Assembly: GCF_946227985.1 (NCBI RefSeq)
Contig: NZ_CAMKGL010000014.1
Location: forward strand, 62,001 to 126,000
DNA length: 64,000 bases
Direction: 5' to 3'
Source: Serratia quinivorans
GTDB lineage: Bacteria > Pseudomonadota > Gammaproteobacteria > Enterobacterales > Enterobacteriaceae
The notes beneath the pieces are model-generated. The model had not been told where the DNA came from. It was given only the letters and a program-made list of their open reading frames with translations, and made no database searches. The stretch's first letter is position 1, and each line of letters begins with the position of its first letter. Positions 40,761-49,001 of this stretch are shown piece by piece. A program made the translations under genes and the position numbers.

Positions 40761-41645
40761 ATGTTTAACAAATCATTACTGACCCTGGCCTTCGCCGGCA
40801 TCACCACCTTTAGCGCCTATGCCACCGCCGCCGACACTCTGACCATGGAAGTGTACAACCCGGGTGAGAAAAGCGTATTCCCGGTGTCCTCTGAGATCAT
40901 CAGCGGCAAACACGAAGTGGCGCTGATCGACGCCCAGTTCCAGCGCAATGACGCAGAAGAACTGGTGAAAAAGATCAAGGCAACCGGCAAGAAGCTGACC
41001 ACCGTGTACATCAGCCATTCAGATCCGGATTTCTACTTTGGTCTGGACGTGATTAAAGCCGCGTTCCCACAGGCAAAAATCATCGCCTCACCGGGCACCA
41101 TTGAAGAAATCAACGCCACCAAAGACGGCAAAGTGGCCTATTGGGGCCCGATCCTGAAAGACAACGCGCCGAAAGCGGTGGTGGTTCCACAGGCGTTGCA
41201 GGGTGACAGCTTCACCGTTGACGGCCAGAAAGTTGAAGTGAAAGGCCTGACCGGCCCAACGCCGGAGCGCACCTACGTGTGGATCCCGGCGCTGAAAGCG
41301 GTAGTGGGCGGTGTTCCGGTCGCGGGCGACAACATCCATCCGTGGATCGCCGATAACCAGACCGTTGAATCCCGCGCACACTGGCAGCAGACGCTGGAAG
41401 GCATCAAGGCATTGAAACCGAAAGTCGTTGTTCCTGGCCATTTCCTGCCGGGTGCCGACCAGACGCTGAAATCCGTTACCTTTACCCAGAACTACCTGAC
41501 CACGCTGGAAGCTGAACTGCCAAAAGCCAAAGATTCTGCTGCACTGGTGGCGGCAATGAAAAAGCATTACCCGAACCTGAAAGATGAATCCAGCCTGGAA
41601 CTGAGCGCCAAGGTGCTGAAAGGCGAAATGAAGTGGCCGCAATAA
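40761..41645 (+). CDS. Secreted metallo-beta-lactamase-fold protein with degenerate metal motif (Vmh-like)
   Basis: 294 residues. A Sec signal peptide (about 1-24, MFNKSLLTLAFAGITTFSAYATA) predicts periplasmic export. The fold is that of metallo-beta-lactamase-like hydrolases: strands ending in EVALIDAQF, the first motif region TVYISHSDPDFYFGLDVI, and a later VVPGHFLPGADQT. In classical members the first motif is HxHxDH. Here it reads HSDPDF, lacking two of the metal histidines, so catalysis may be altered or absent. It is the first gene after the divergent LysR gene and is followed by a DsbA-like gene. The substrate is unknown. The ATG at 40,761 follows an AAGGA. Confidence 0.85.
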   Translation: MFNKSLLTLAFAGITTFSAYATAADTLTMEVYNPGEKSVFPVSSEIISGKHEVALIDAQFQRNDAEELVKKIKATGKKLTTVYISHSDPDFYFGLDVIKAAFPQAKIIASPGTIEEINATKDGKVAYWGPILKDNAPKAVVVPQALQGDSFTVDGQKVEVKGLTGPTPERTYVWIPALKAVVGGVPVAGDNIHPWIADNQTVESRAHWQQTLEGIKALKPKVVVPGHFLPGADQTLKSVTFTQNYLTTLEAELPKAKDSAALVAAMKKHYPNLKDESSLELSAKVLKGEMKWPQ

Positions 41646-41681
41646 GCCCGCCTTAATAAACAGGCTACGGCGTTACTGCAA

Positions 41682-41703
41682 CCCGCCCTTGAAAGGGGGC
41701 GGG
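41682..41703 (+). other. Intercistronic hairpin upstream of the DsbA-like gene
   Basis: 7-bp stem (CCCGCCC and GGGCGGG, 8-nt loop) between the MBL-fold gene and the DsbA-like gene, ending 17 nt before the latter's ATG. No T tract. It could stabilise the upstream mRNA 3' end or modulate the downstream gene. Confidence 0.45.
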
Positions 41704-41720
41704 GATAACGAGGAATAAAT

Positions 41721-42371
41721 ATGACCGGCACGACTCTGCATTACATTTTCGATCCGCTGTGTGGCTGGTGTTATGGCGCAGCCCCGCTGGTGAAGGCGGC
41801 CAAAACCATTCCAGGGCTGAACATCGCCCTGCATGCCGGAGGCATGATGACCGGCAACAATCGCCGCCAAATCACGGACGAATGGCGTAATTATGTTATC
41901 CCGCACGACAAGCGTATTGCGGAGTTAACCGGACAAACCTTTGGCGAAGCCTATTTCAATGGCTTGCTGCGTGATACCAGCGCAGTGATGGACTCAGAGC
42001 CGCCGATTACCGCGATACTGGCGGCGCAAGCGCTGGCGGGACGCGGGCTGGATATGCTGCATCGCATTCAGGAAGCGCATTATCAGGAAGGTCGACGCAT
42101 CGCCGATACGCCGGTGCTGGAAGCCCTGGCAAAAGAGCTGGGCCTGGCTTCTGCCCCGTTCATCGCCGAGATGCGCTTTAACGCCGGTGCCCCGACCGCG
42201 CAACACATAGCGCAAAGTCGGGCACTGCTGGCCAAAGTTCAGGGACAAGGGTTCCCGACCTTTGCGCTCGAAGACAGTGAAGGCCAGCTGCGCCAGATCC
42301 CGGCGGGCAACTATCTGGGGAATGTTGAAGCCTGGAAAGAATTGCTGAGCGGTGCCGCTACCTGGGCATAA
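41721..42371 (+). CDS. DsbA-family (thioredoxin-fold) oxidoreductase
   Basis: 216 residues without a signal peptide, hence probably cytoplasmic. The active-site motif CGWC follows the first strand (LHYIFDPLCGWCYGA, residues 14-17). A helical insert follows, and the cis-Pro loop near the C-terminus reads GQGFPTFAL. This is the layout of the DsbA/FrnE-like group, which includes 2-hydroxychromene-2-carboxylate isomerase relatives. It lies 75 bp downstream of the MBL-fold gene, probably co-transcribed, and ends at a terminator-like hairpin. Partner and substrate are unknown. Confidence 0.87.
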   Translation: MTGTTLHYIFDPLCGWCYGAAPLVKAAKTIPGLNIALHAGGMMTGNNRRQITDEWRNYVIPHDKRIAELTGQTFGEAYFNGLLRDTSAVMDSEPPITAILAAQALAGRGLDMLHRIQEAHYQEGRRIADTPVLEALAKELGLASAPFIAEMRFNAGAPTAQHIAQSRALLAKVQGQGFPTFALEDSEGQLRQIPAGNYLGNVEAWKELLSGAATWA

Positions 42372-42384
42372 ACCGGGTTACCCT

Positions 42385-42420
42385 GCCCAGACATCCACTC
42401 AGTTGGGTGCCTGGGCTATT
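42385..42420 (+). terminator. Terminator after the DsbA-like gene
   Basis: Two-part stem: GCCCAG pairs with CTGGGC, with an inner CATCC/GGGTG helix, followed by TATTTATT. It overlaps the end of the convergent hypothetical gene. Confidence 0.7.
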
Positions 42421-43127
42421 TATTCGACCCGCACAAAGCGCCCTTCTGCCCGTACGTTAAAACCAAAACCGCAGTCGCCTTGGGTATGCATTTGCAGCGC
42501 ATCCGCAGTGAAGTGCATCGCCACATCACAGGCTATCGCGTCCTCCGGCTCCCGCTGACGATACAGCGCCTTGCCCTGTTCAATCGGCAACACCTCGGCG
42601 AATTCGCCCATATTCGGGCCGTAATACAACCCCATTTGCGGCATGTAATAACCGGAATAGTCGATCAGCCAGCGACCGTCCTGCGGCTTGACCTCCACTT
42701 CGCTCCATACGCCGCGCCCGGCATACTGCCAGTAGACGCCGCCCGGCCCGTTCGACGGCGGTTGCTTCGCCAGGCGTTGCTGCAGCAGTTTTAAATTATG
42801 TTGGGATTTACTGTCCTGCGGTGCCAATTCCAGATAGGCGCGTGCCTTGAGCAGTTCACCGGCATGCATCAGCGCCAGCGCCACGTTGTTGTAAGCGGTG
42901 GCGGTCGCCTGACTGTCCAGACCACAGAACTCGCTCCAGGCGGCCTGATCGCGGAAAACGTCGGCTGCGCGTGGGTAATCACCGCGCTGGTAAGCACTTT
43001 TCCCCAGCTCGGCATAGCTCGCCACCTTATGGCAATCGGCATCAATATCCGGCTCATCAATATGTGCCCTGGCCTGAGCGCTGGCAAACGCACCACAGGT
43101 CAACAGCAAGGGAACCAACGCCTTCAT
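42420..43127 (-). CDS. Exported hypothetical protein with tetratricopeptide-like region
   Basis: 235 residues. A Sec signal peptide (about 1-21, MKALVPLLLTCGAFASAQARA) indicates export. Residues about 35-110 look like two or three TPR-type helical hairpins (AELGKSAYQRGDYPRAADVFRDQA, TAYNNVALALMHAGELLKARAYLELA). The C-terminal half is beta-rich with Cys (DAIACDVAMHF, GDCGFGF) and no family I recognise. The ATG at 43,127 has a good AGGAAAA upstream; earlier in-frame starts are not supported. Divergent from the ABC transporter gene at 43,318. Confidence 0.75.
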   Translation of the reverse strand: MKALVPLLLTCGAFASAQARAHIDEPDIDADCHKVASYAELGKSAYQRGDYPRAADVFRDQAAWSEFCGLDSQATATAYNNVALALMHAGELLKARAYLELAPQDSKSQHNLKLLQQRLAKQPPSNGPGGVYWQYAGRGVWSEVEVKPQDGRWLIDYSGYYMPQMGLYYGPNMGEFAEVLPIEQGKALYRQREPEDAIACDVAMHFTADALQMHTQGDCGFGFNVRAEGRFVRVE

Positions 43128-43317
43128 TACTTTTCCTTTCCGCAGTAAATACCCCAAATTCGGCGCCAGTATAACCGCCATTGCTCCCGGCGACACCTCT
43201 GACGATCCAGCCTTAATATTTCAAACGGTTAGCTGCGTTAGAACTGCTTACAGTCCAGGTTTGTTTGTTACTTGTCCGCGGCCCATGCTGAAGAAAATAC
43301 AGAATCGACGAGAACTC

Positions 43318-45054
43318 ATGAACACGACCCCACTCCCCAAACACGCCGTCTGGCAATTGATTAAGCCCTTTTGGGTCTCGGAAGAGAAACTGCGAGCCTG
43401 GTCGATGCTGATCGCCATTGTCGCTTTGTCGCTCGGGCTGGTGTACATCAGCGTGCTGATCAATCAGTGGAACCAGGTGTTTTACGACGCGCTGCAAAAC
43501 AAAAACTATCCGGTATTCAAGGCACAGCTGTGGCGCTTTACCTATCTGGCGCTGATCTTCATCGTGCTGGCGGTATACAAAATTTACCTGACGCAGGGCC
43601 TGCAGATGCGCTGGCGGCGCTGGATGACCGAAAAATTTATGGGCAAATGGCTGGCGCATCAGGCCTATTACCATACCGAACAGCAACAGATCGTCGATAA
43701 CCCGGACCAGCGTATTGCCGAAGATCTCAATGTTCTGACCCAGTACACGCTGTCGCTGTCGCTTGGGCTGCTTTCCAGTCTGGTGACGCTGTTTTCCTTT
43801 ATCACCATTCTCTGGCACGTCAGCGGGCCAATGACTTTTGTTATCCATCAGCATGCCGTCACCCTGCCCGGCTACATGGTGTGGTTCGCCCTGCTGTACG
43901 CGGTGCTGGGGTCACTGCTGATTTGGTGGGTCGGCAAACCACTGGTCCAGCTCGGCTTTAATCAGGAGCGCTATGAGGCAAACTTCCGTTTTGGGCTGAT
44001 CCGTATCCGGGAAAACAACGATGCCATCGCGCTTTATCACGGCGAACCGCGCGAAGCGCAACAGTTGGGTGACCGCTTTGACAGCATCCGCACCAACTGG
44101 TGGTCCATCATGCGCATCACCCGTCGGCTTAACATCGCCTCTAACTTTTACAGCCAGTTTGCCATTGTTTTCCCGCTGTTGGTGGCGGCACCGCGTTACT
44201 TCTCCGGCGCTATCCAGATGGGCGGCATGATGCAGATCGCCTCCGCCTTTGGCCAGGTCCAGGGCGCACTGTCATGGTTTATCGATGCCTTTAGCGATCT
44301 GGCAACCTGGAAAGCCTGCGTTAACCGTTTGGCCGGTTTTAACGCCGCCGTGGAGCAGGTACACCATCAGCAACGCGGCATTCAACAGCAACCGGAGAAC
44401 CACCAACCGCTGATCCTCGACCGTCTCAGCCTGCAACTGCCGGACGGTCAAAGCTTGCTGAGCTCAACGTCGATGACGCTGAAACGCGGTGATAAAGTGC
44501 TGGTCGTCGGCCCTTCGGGCTGCGGTAAATCAACGCTGCTGCGTGCTATCGCCGGGATCTGGCCCTACGGCTCCGGCACCATTGGCCGCGACGCGGCCAG
44601 CAGCGCCTTATTCCTGCCACAACGCAGCTATATTCCCATCGGCACGCTGCGCGAGGCGCTCAGTTATCCGCATCTCTCAGCCGAATACAGTGATGAGCAA
44701 CTGCTGAGAGTGCTGGAAAATTGCCGTCTGAAGCATCTGCAACGCTGGCTGGACACCAGTGCCAACTGGAGCCACCGTCTGTCGCCGGGCGAGCAACAGC
44801 GGCTGGCGTTCGCCCGCGCTATTCTGACCCGCCCGGACATTTTGTTCCTCGACGAGGCCACCAGCGCGCTGGACGATGAAACCGAGCAGTTGATGTATTG
44901 CCTGTTGGTCGATGAGCTGCCGCAGGTGACATTGGTCAGCGTGGCGCACCGCAACAGCGTGGCGAAATACCACCAGAGCTGCTGGCGCTTTAGCCGTGCA
45001 GAAGAGAACCAACCGGCCCGAATAGCACCAAGCCCCCTACCTATCGCCGGTTAA
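43318..45054 (+). CDS. SbmA/BacA-type ABC transporter (YddA-like permease-ATPase)
   Basis: 578-residue half-transporter. The N-terminal part (about 25-330) is an SbmA/BacA-like membrane domain with about six helices (WSMLIAIVALSLGLVYISVL, LIFIVLAVYKIYL). NPDQRIAEDLNVLTQYTLSLSLGL is a family hallmark. The C-terminal ATPase domain has Walker A GPSGCGKST, signature LSPGEQQR and Walker B DILFLDEATS, followed by the His switch in SVAHRN. Relatives move peptides or cobalamin/fatty-acyl substrates; the substrate here is unknown. The start at 43,318 (MNTTPLPKHAVW) is chosen over 43,261 because the family alignment begins there. Confidence 0.88.
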   Translation: MNTTPLPKHAVWQLIKPFWVSEEKLRAWSMLIAIVALSLGLVYISVLINQWNQVFYDALQNKNYPVFKAQLWRFTYLALIFIVLAVYKIYLTQGLQMRWRRWMTEKFMGKWLAHQAYYHTEQQQIVDNPDQRIAEDLNVLTQYTLSLSLGLLSSLVTLFSFITILWHVSGPMTFVIHQHAVTLPGYMVWFALLYAVLGSLLIWWVGKPLVQLGFNQERYEANFRFGLIRIRENNDAIALYHGEPREAQQLGDRFDSIRTNWWSIMRITRRLNIASNFYSQFAIVFPLLVAAPRYFSGAIQMGGMMQIASAFGQVQGALSWFIDAFSDLATWKACVNRLAGFNAAVEQVHHQQRGIQQQPENHQPLILDRLSLQLPDGQSLLSSTSMTLKRGDKVLVVGPSGCGKSTLLRAIAGIWPYGSGTIGRDAASSALFLPQRSYIPIGTLREALSYPHLSAEYSDEQLLRVLENCRLKHLQRWLDTSANWSHRLSPGEQQRLAFARAILTRPDILFLDEATSALDDETEQLMYCLLVDELPQVTLVSVAHRNSVAKYHQSCWRFSRAEENQPARIAPSPLPIAG

Positions 45055-45058
45055 TCAA

Positions 45059-45088
45059 CCGGGTGGTGCTCATCGCAGCGTCACCCGG
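45059..45088. terminator. Hairpin between convergent ABC transporter and agaF
   Basis: 7-bp stem (CCGGGTG and CACCCGG) with a 16-nt loop in the 40-bp gap between convergent genes. No T tract, so it is a weak call. Confidence 0.4.
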
Positions 45089-45094
45089 CTTGCC

Positions 45095-45529
45095 TCAAAT
45101 GCCGTCGGTCTGTACGTCCTCACATTTTACCCGGCGTCTTTCGTGCCACAGGCTGGTCAACCCACGCTTACCGCACTCCAATGCCACTTCGCGGAATTCG
45201 TCCAGGCTCAGCCCGTCCCTTTCCAGCATCATTTCCGCCGCTAACTGCATATTCACCCCGGTCAGCACCTCACAATCCCCGTGCGTATCCGCCAGCTCGC
45301 TGGCACAGCGAAATGGCGAACCGCCGAGCATATCGGTGAGAAACACCACGCCGTCCGGCTGGGCCACTTCGGCCAACGCCGAGATCAACGCCGCTTTTAA
45401 CTCGGCGGTACTCATTTGCTCGGGAAAATTGACCGCAACGCAGTACGGCTGCGGTCCCACCACCTGTTCAACCGCCTGCAACAGCCCACTGGCGAAGCCG
45501 CCGTGGCCGGTAATCACAATGCCTGGCAT
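45095..45529 (-). CDS. agaF: PTS mannose-family EIIA component (AgaF-like)
   Basis: Cytoplasmic EIIA that accepts phosphate from HPr on His9 (IVITGHGGFASG) and passes it to the IIB subunit. 144 residues from the ATG at 45,529, exactly the length I recall for E. coli AgaF. Shared segments are DGVVFLTDMLGGSPFR, ECGKRGLTSLW and the acidic C-terminus. Last gene of the shortened aga operon, 10 nt after the IID gene, with an AGGAG Shine-Dalgarno. Likely substrate N-acetylgalactosamine or a related amino sugar, by analogy. Confidence 0.88.
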   Translation of the reverse strand: MPGIVITGHGGFASGLLQAVEQVVGPQPYCVAVNFPEQMSTAELKAALISALAEVAQPDGVVFLTDMLGGSPFRCASELADTHGDCEVLTGVNMQLAAEMMLERDGLSLDEFREVALECGKRGLTSLWHERRRVKCEDVQTDGI

Positions 45530-45539
45530 AAACCGCTCC

Positions 45540-46433
45540 TCACAATAAACCGATAAACTTGCCCACCACGCCAATCACCACCGTCACGCCAATCAGCTTC
45601 ACCGGTGAGAAGCCGCGCTTCATCAGGAAGAAAATCAGCAGCGTAAAGCACAGTGGCAGCAGGTTGGGCATCAGCTTGTCCAGCACATCGGTCTGTAGCG
45701 CCACGCTGGCTTTGCCGGCATGCATCACCAGCGGGGTTGAAAGATGAACATACGAAGCCACCAGCGCACCGATCACCGTCATGCCGACAATCGAGGCGGC
45801 GTGGGATATTCGCCGGGTATGGGTTTTCAGTAGCGCCAGTGCGCTGGTACCGGCCTGATAACCGTAGTGAGCCAGCCCGAACCGCAGCCCGAAGTGAAAC
45901 ACGTTAAACAGCAGCAGGAAGACGATCGGCCCAAACAGGCTACCTTCCAGCGCCAGCGAGGCACCAATCCCGGCGCAGATCGGCAGCAGCGTCAGCCAAA
46001 ACAGCGCATCGCCAATCCCGCCCAGCGGCCCCATCAGCGCCACTTTTACCGCGCGAATGGTGGAGATCTTCTCTTTGTTTTGCTCCATCGCCAGCACCAA
46101 CCCAGAAAGGAAGGTGACGTCAAACGGATGCACATTGATAAACTCCATGTGCATTTTCATCGAGTTAGACAGATCCTGCGGATTGCTGTGGATCTTGCGC
46201 AACGCCGGGATCAACTGATACAGCCAGCCACCGGCCTGCATGCGCTCATAGTTGAACGACGCCTGCAACAGCAACGAGCGCCAGGCCATGCGATTGATAT
46301 CACCGCGGGTCAGAGCCTCGGCGGGCTGGCTATCGACGTAGTCGTCCTGCTCCACCTGGCTGGTGGCCAGCGCCTGCGCCATGCGTTTTTCCGCTTTTTG
46401 CGCCAGCAGATCGTCAGAATCATTAAATGCCAT
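45540..46433 (-). CDS. agaE: PTS mannose-family EIID component (AgaE-like)
   Basis: 297-residue membrane component that, with IIC, forms the sugar channel. Strong likeness to AgaE: INRMAWRSLLLQASFNYERMQAGGWLY, MGPLGGIGDALFWLTLLPICAGIGASLALEGS and FGLRFGLAHYGYQAG. The GGAGG Shine-Dalgarno directly abuts an ATG at 46,442 and lies 9 nt from the ATG at 46,433, so the latter is used here. It overlaps the IIC gene by 11 nt. Confidence 0.9.
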   Translation of the reverse strand: MAFNDSDDLLAQKAEKRMAQALATSQVEQDDYVDSQPAEALTRGDINRMAWRSLLLQASFNYERMQAGGWLYQLIPALRKIHSNPQDLSNSMKMHMEFINVHPFDVTFLSGLVLAMEQNKEKISTIRAVKVALMGPLGGIGDALFWLTLLPICAGIGASLALEGSLFGPIVFLLLFNVFHFGLRFGLAHYGYQAGTSALALLKTHTRRISHAASIVGMTVIGALVASYVHLSTPLVMHAGKASVALQTDVLDKLMPNLLPLCFTLLIFFLMKRGFSPVKLIGVTVVIGVVGKFIGLL

Positions 46434-47202
46434 CTTCAGCATCCTCCTGGGGTACAGGTTGTTTGAGCGGGTCGGCAGCGGCCCGTTGACTGTTAAAGAA
46501 GTCGATCAGGGCGATCGCCAGCGCGCCCAGCGCCACGGCCAGGATCGGCAATTTCAGGAAGGTGACGGAAATAAAACCGAGGATAAAATAGGCCACATAG
46601 GTTTTTTTCATCATCACTTTCATCAGCAATGAGAAACCAATCGCCGGCATCATGCCACCCGCCACCGCCAGGCCGTCCAACAGCCAGACCGGGGCCTTTT
46701 GCACCATGGCACTGGCCGCGTCGGCACCAAAATAAATCGGCAGGAACGCCACCACAAAATAGAACGCGAACAGGATGCTGATACCGAGGTAGTTCACCCG
46801 TTCAATGCCGCGCCAGTTCAGTTCTTTCACCATGCGATCGCAGCGATGCATCATCGGTGAAAACAGGGTGAACAGCAGTGTGATGCAACCCTGTACCGCA
46901 ATTGAAAACGGTACCGCAACGCCAATCGCCACCTTGGGATCGGCTTTGGTAAGAATGGCGAATGCCGTGCCAATCACCCCGCCGATCACCACGTTCGGCG
47001 GCTGAGCCCCCGCCAGCGGCACCATGCCCATCCACACCAGCTCCAGCGTGCCGCCGACCAGCAGGCCAGTATAGACATCCCCCAGGATCAGGCCGACCAG
47101 CGGCCCCAGAACCACTGGACGGTGGAAGTGGGTCAGGCCGTCGAACAGATCGACCCCCGCCAATCCGGCCAGCAGTGCAATCAATAACGCATCAGTCAAC
47201 AT
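46423..47202 (-). CDS. agaW: PTS mannose-family EIIC component (AgaW-like)
   Basis: 259-residue integral membrane permease. IIC-sorbose-family signature in the first third: GLAGVDLFDGLTHFHRPVVLGPLVGLILGD and GGTLELVWMGMVPLAGAQPPNVVIGGVIGTAFAI. It is full length, unlike the truncated agaW of E. coli K-12. Start at 47,202 with a GGGGGA Shine-Dalgarno; a TTG at 47,220 is less likely. Fourteen nt separate it from the IIB gene. Confidence 0.9.
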   Translation of the reverse strand: MLTDALLIALLAGLAGVDLFDGLTHFHRPVVLGPLVGLILGDVYTGLLVGGTLELVWMGMVPLAGAQPPNVVIGGVIGTAFAILTKADPKVAIGVAVPFSIAVQGCITLLFTLFSPMMHRCDRMVKELNWRGIERVNYLGISILFAFYFVVAFLPIYFGADAASAMVQKAPVWLLDGLAVAGGMMPAIGFSLLMKVMMKKTYVAYFILGFISVTFLKLPILAVALGALAIALIDFFNSQRAAADPLKQPVPQEDAEDGI

Positions 47203-47216
47203 GATTTCCCCCACAC

Positions 47217-47693
47217 TCAAAACAGCAGTTTGCCGACGGGCTCACCCGCTTCATCCGGCACCCGGCGCACCTCACACTCGACGCCCAGCGCCGCCAGTTC
47301 GCGAAAGGCGGCCACGTCACCCTCATCCAGCGAGACCGTTTTATGCACCTGCCGCTTGCCCTCGGCGAAATGCATGTTGCCGACGTTGACGAAACGGATC
47401 GGTACCCCGCCCTGCACCAGCCGCAAAACATCCTGCGGCGTTTTGCACACTAAAAAGATCTTCTGGCGATCTGCCGCCTTGTGGATCACGTCGATGGTTT
47501 TCTGCAGCGTGAAGTAACGCGTCTGCACCCCCTCCGCCACCACCATGTCCATCAGGTTCTGCTGCACCGGATCGGCTGCCGCTTCATCGTTGGCCACCAC
47601 CACCAGATTGGCCCCCAGGGTGTTGGTCCAGGTAACGCCAACCTGGCCATGTACCAGTCGGTTATCAATGCGGGTCATCAGGATATTTGGCAT
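47217..47693 (-). CDS. agaV: PTS mannose-family EIIB component (AgaV-like)
   Basis: 158-residue cytoplasmic IIB that phosphorylates the incoming sugar. The phosphorylated His15 is in TRIDNRLVHGQVGVTW. VVVANDEAAADPVQQNLMDMV and AADRQKIFLVCKTPQDVLRLVQGGVP match AgaV. The ATG at 47,693 follows the kbaZ stop by 1 nt, indicating tight coupling within the operon. Confidence 0.9.
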   Translation of the reverse strand: MPNILMTRIDNRLVHGQVGVTWTNTLGANLVVVANDEAAADPVQQNLMDMVVAEGVQTRYFTLQKTIDVIHKAADRQKIFLVCKTPQDVLRLVQGGVPIRFVNVGNMHFAEGKRQVHKTVSLDEGDVAAFRELAALGVECEVRRVPDEAGEPVGKLLF

Positions 47694-47694
47694 T

Positions 47695-48978
47695 TCAGTG
47701 CACCTCCGGGTAGCAGGCGGCATGATAATCATCGAGCACCTGCGTCACCTTGTGCATCACCCAGTCCTGCGGATCGTCGCTCAGTTCGCCGGCATTCATC
47801 GCACGGGCCTGATCGGGCAAATACTGACTTAGCAGCGCCAGCGGTACCGGATTACGGCGCAGATTATCGATCAGCCCCTCTACCGCCTGCTGAACCTGTG
47901 GCTGCGGCCAGTAGTAACGCACCCGGTCGCTCAGGCTGTAATGGCGGTCGAGATACTGTTGATGCGGATTGCCGTGGTAGTAGCGACTCCACTGCTGCGG
48001 CTGTTCGCGCATCACCTGTTCCAGCGTGGCGCACAGCTGCGCCGACTGATGCTCGCCCAGCCATTCACGTTCAATATGATCCAGGGCGAACAGCGCTTCG
48101 CGCAGGGCAAAAGTCAGCGCCGGGCCGACTTTCAGGATGGCGAAATGGTCGCCCACCAGTTGCCGGTAGGCCTGCGGAGGTTGGTAGTCCGTTGAATGTG
48201 CCTCGTAGACCATGCCCGGCTGCCGTTCGATAAAGCGGCTAAGTTCATGGGCCCGCTGAGGTTGGTAGTGTTCTACGCTGTGATGATCAAACTCCACGCC
48301 CGGCTGGACCACCAGCGCAATGGTTCGCCTCCAGGCGTCGACCAGCTCCGCCCGCTGCCAGGCCAGGCGATGTACCTCAAGCGTTTGCTGCACCGCCTGC
48401 GGCGTGGTGACCTGCATGCCTTCCAGCGCCTCCTGCGCGCCGCCCGGCACCGGCACTTCGGTACCTATGACATACACCGGTGGCTCGCCGCCGCTCTCCT
48501 GCCAGGCGCGCTCCGCGACGCTGCACAACCGGGCCGCACGCACGGCCACGGTTTCATCATTCAGCGGGAAAGGATCGCCAACGCAGGACATGGAACAATC
48601 GAGGTGGATTTTGCGAAAGCCGGCGCGGACATAATCGTCGATCAGCGTTTCGGCCAGCTGCATCGCTTCTTCTGCCGGTCTATCCTGCCAGGCATTGGGG
48701 CCGAGATGATCGCCCCCCAGCCACAGGCGGTCACGCGATAGCCCGACTTCATCCGCCAGCTGCCACAACGCATCGCGGAACTGCTGCGCCGTCTGGCCGG
48801 TGTAACCACCAAACTGATTGACCTGATTCGAGGTGGCCTCAACCAGCACCGGCGTGCCACGCGCTCTGGCCTGCCGCAGGGCCGCTTTCAGCACCCAGGG
48901 GTGAGCGGAACAAACGGAAAATACCCCAACCGGTTTTCCGGCCTTGTGCTGCTCAACAAGCTGTAACAACTGCTGCAT
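47695..48978 (-). CDS. kbaZ: Tagatose-1,6-bisphosphate aldolase accessory subunit KbaZ/GatZ
   Basis: 427 residues (E. coli KbaZ 426). TIM-barrel protein needed for activity and stability of the catalytic aldolase subunit KbaY or GatY. Conserved blocks are VCSAHPWVLKAA, EATSNQVNQFGGYTG, GGDHLGPNAWQ, KIHLDCSMSC, IGTEVPVPGGA and HFAILKVGPALTFALREALFAL. No catalytic KbaY/GatY gene is present nearby, so the partner must be encoded elsewhere. Start at 48,978 by homology; upstream codons are non-homologous. It lies 23 nt after the regulator gene. Confidence 0.92.
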   Translation of the reverse strand: MQQLLQLVEQHKAGKPVGVFSVCSAHPWVLKAALRQARARGTPVLVEATSNQVNQFGGYTGQTAQQFRDALWQLADEVGLSRDRLWLGGDHLGPNAWQDRPAEEAMQLAETLIDDYVRAGFRKIHLDCSMSCVGDPFPLNDETVAVRAARLCSVAERAWQESGGEPPVYVIGTEVPVPGGAQEALEGMQVTTPQAVQQTLEVHRLAWQRAELVDAWRRTIALVVQPGVEFDHHSVEHYQPQRAHELSRFIERQPGMVYEAHSTDYQPPQAYRQLVGDHFAILKVGPALTFALREALFALDHIEREWLGEHQSAQLCATLEQVMREQPQQWSRYYHGNPHQQYLDRHYSLSDRVRYYWPQPQVQQAVEGLIDNLRRNPVPLALLSQYLPDQARAMNAGELSDDPQDWVMHKVTQVLDDYHAACYPEVH

Positions 48979-49001
48979 GAAACCCCCACGCAGGCGCCGT
49001 A

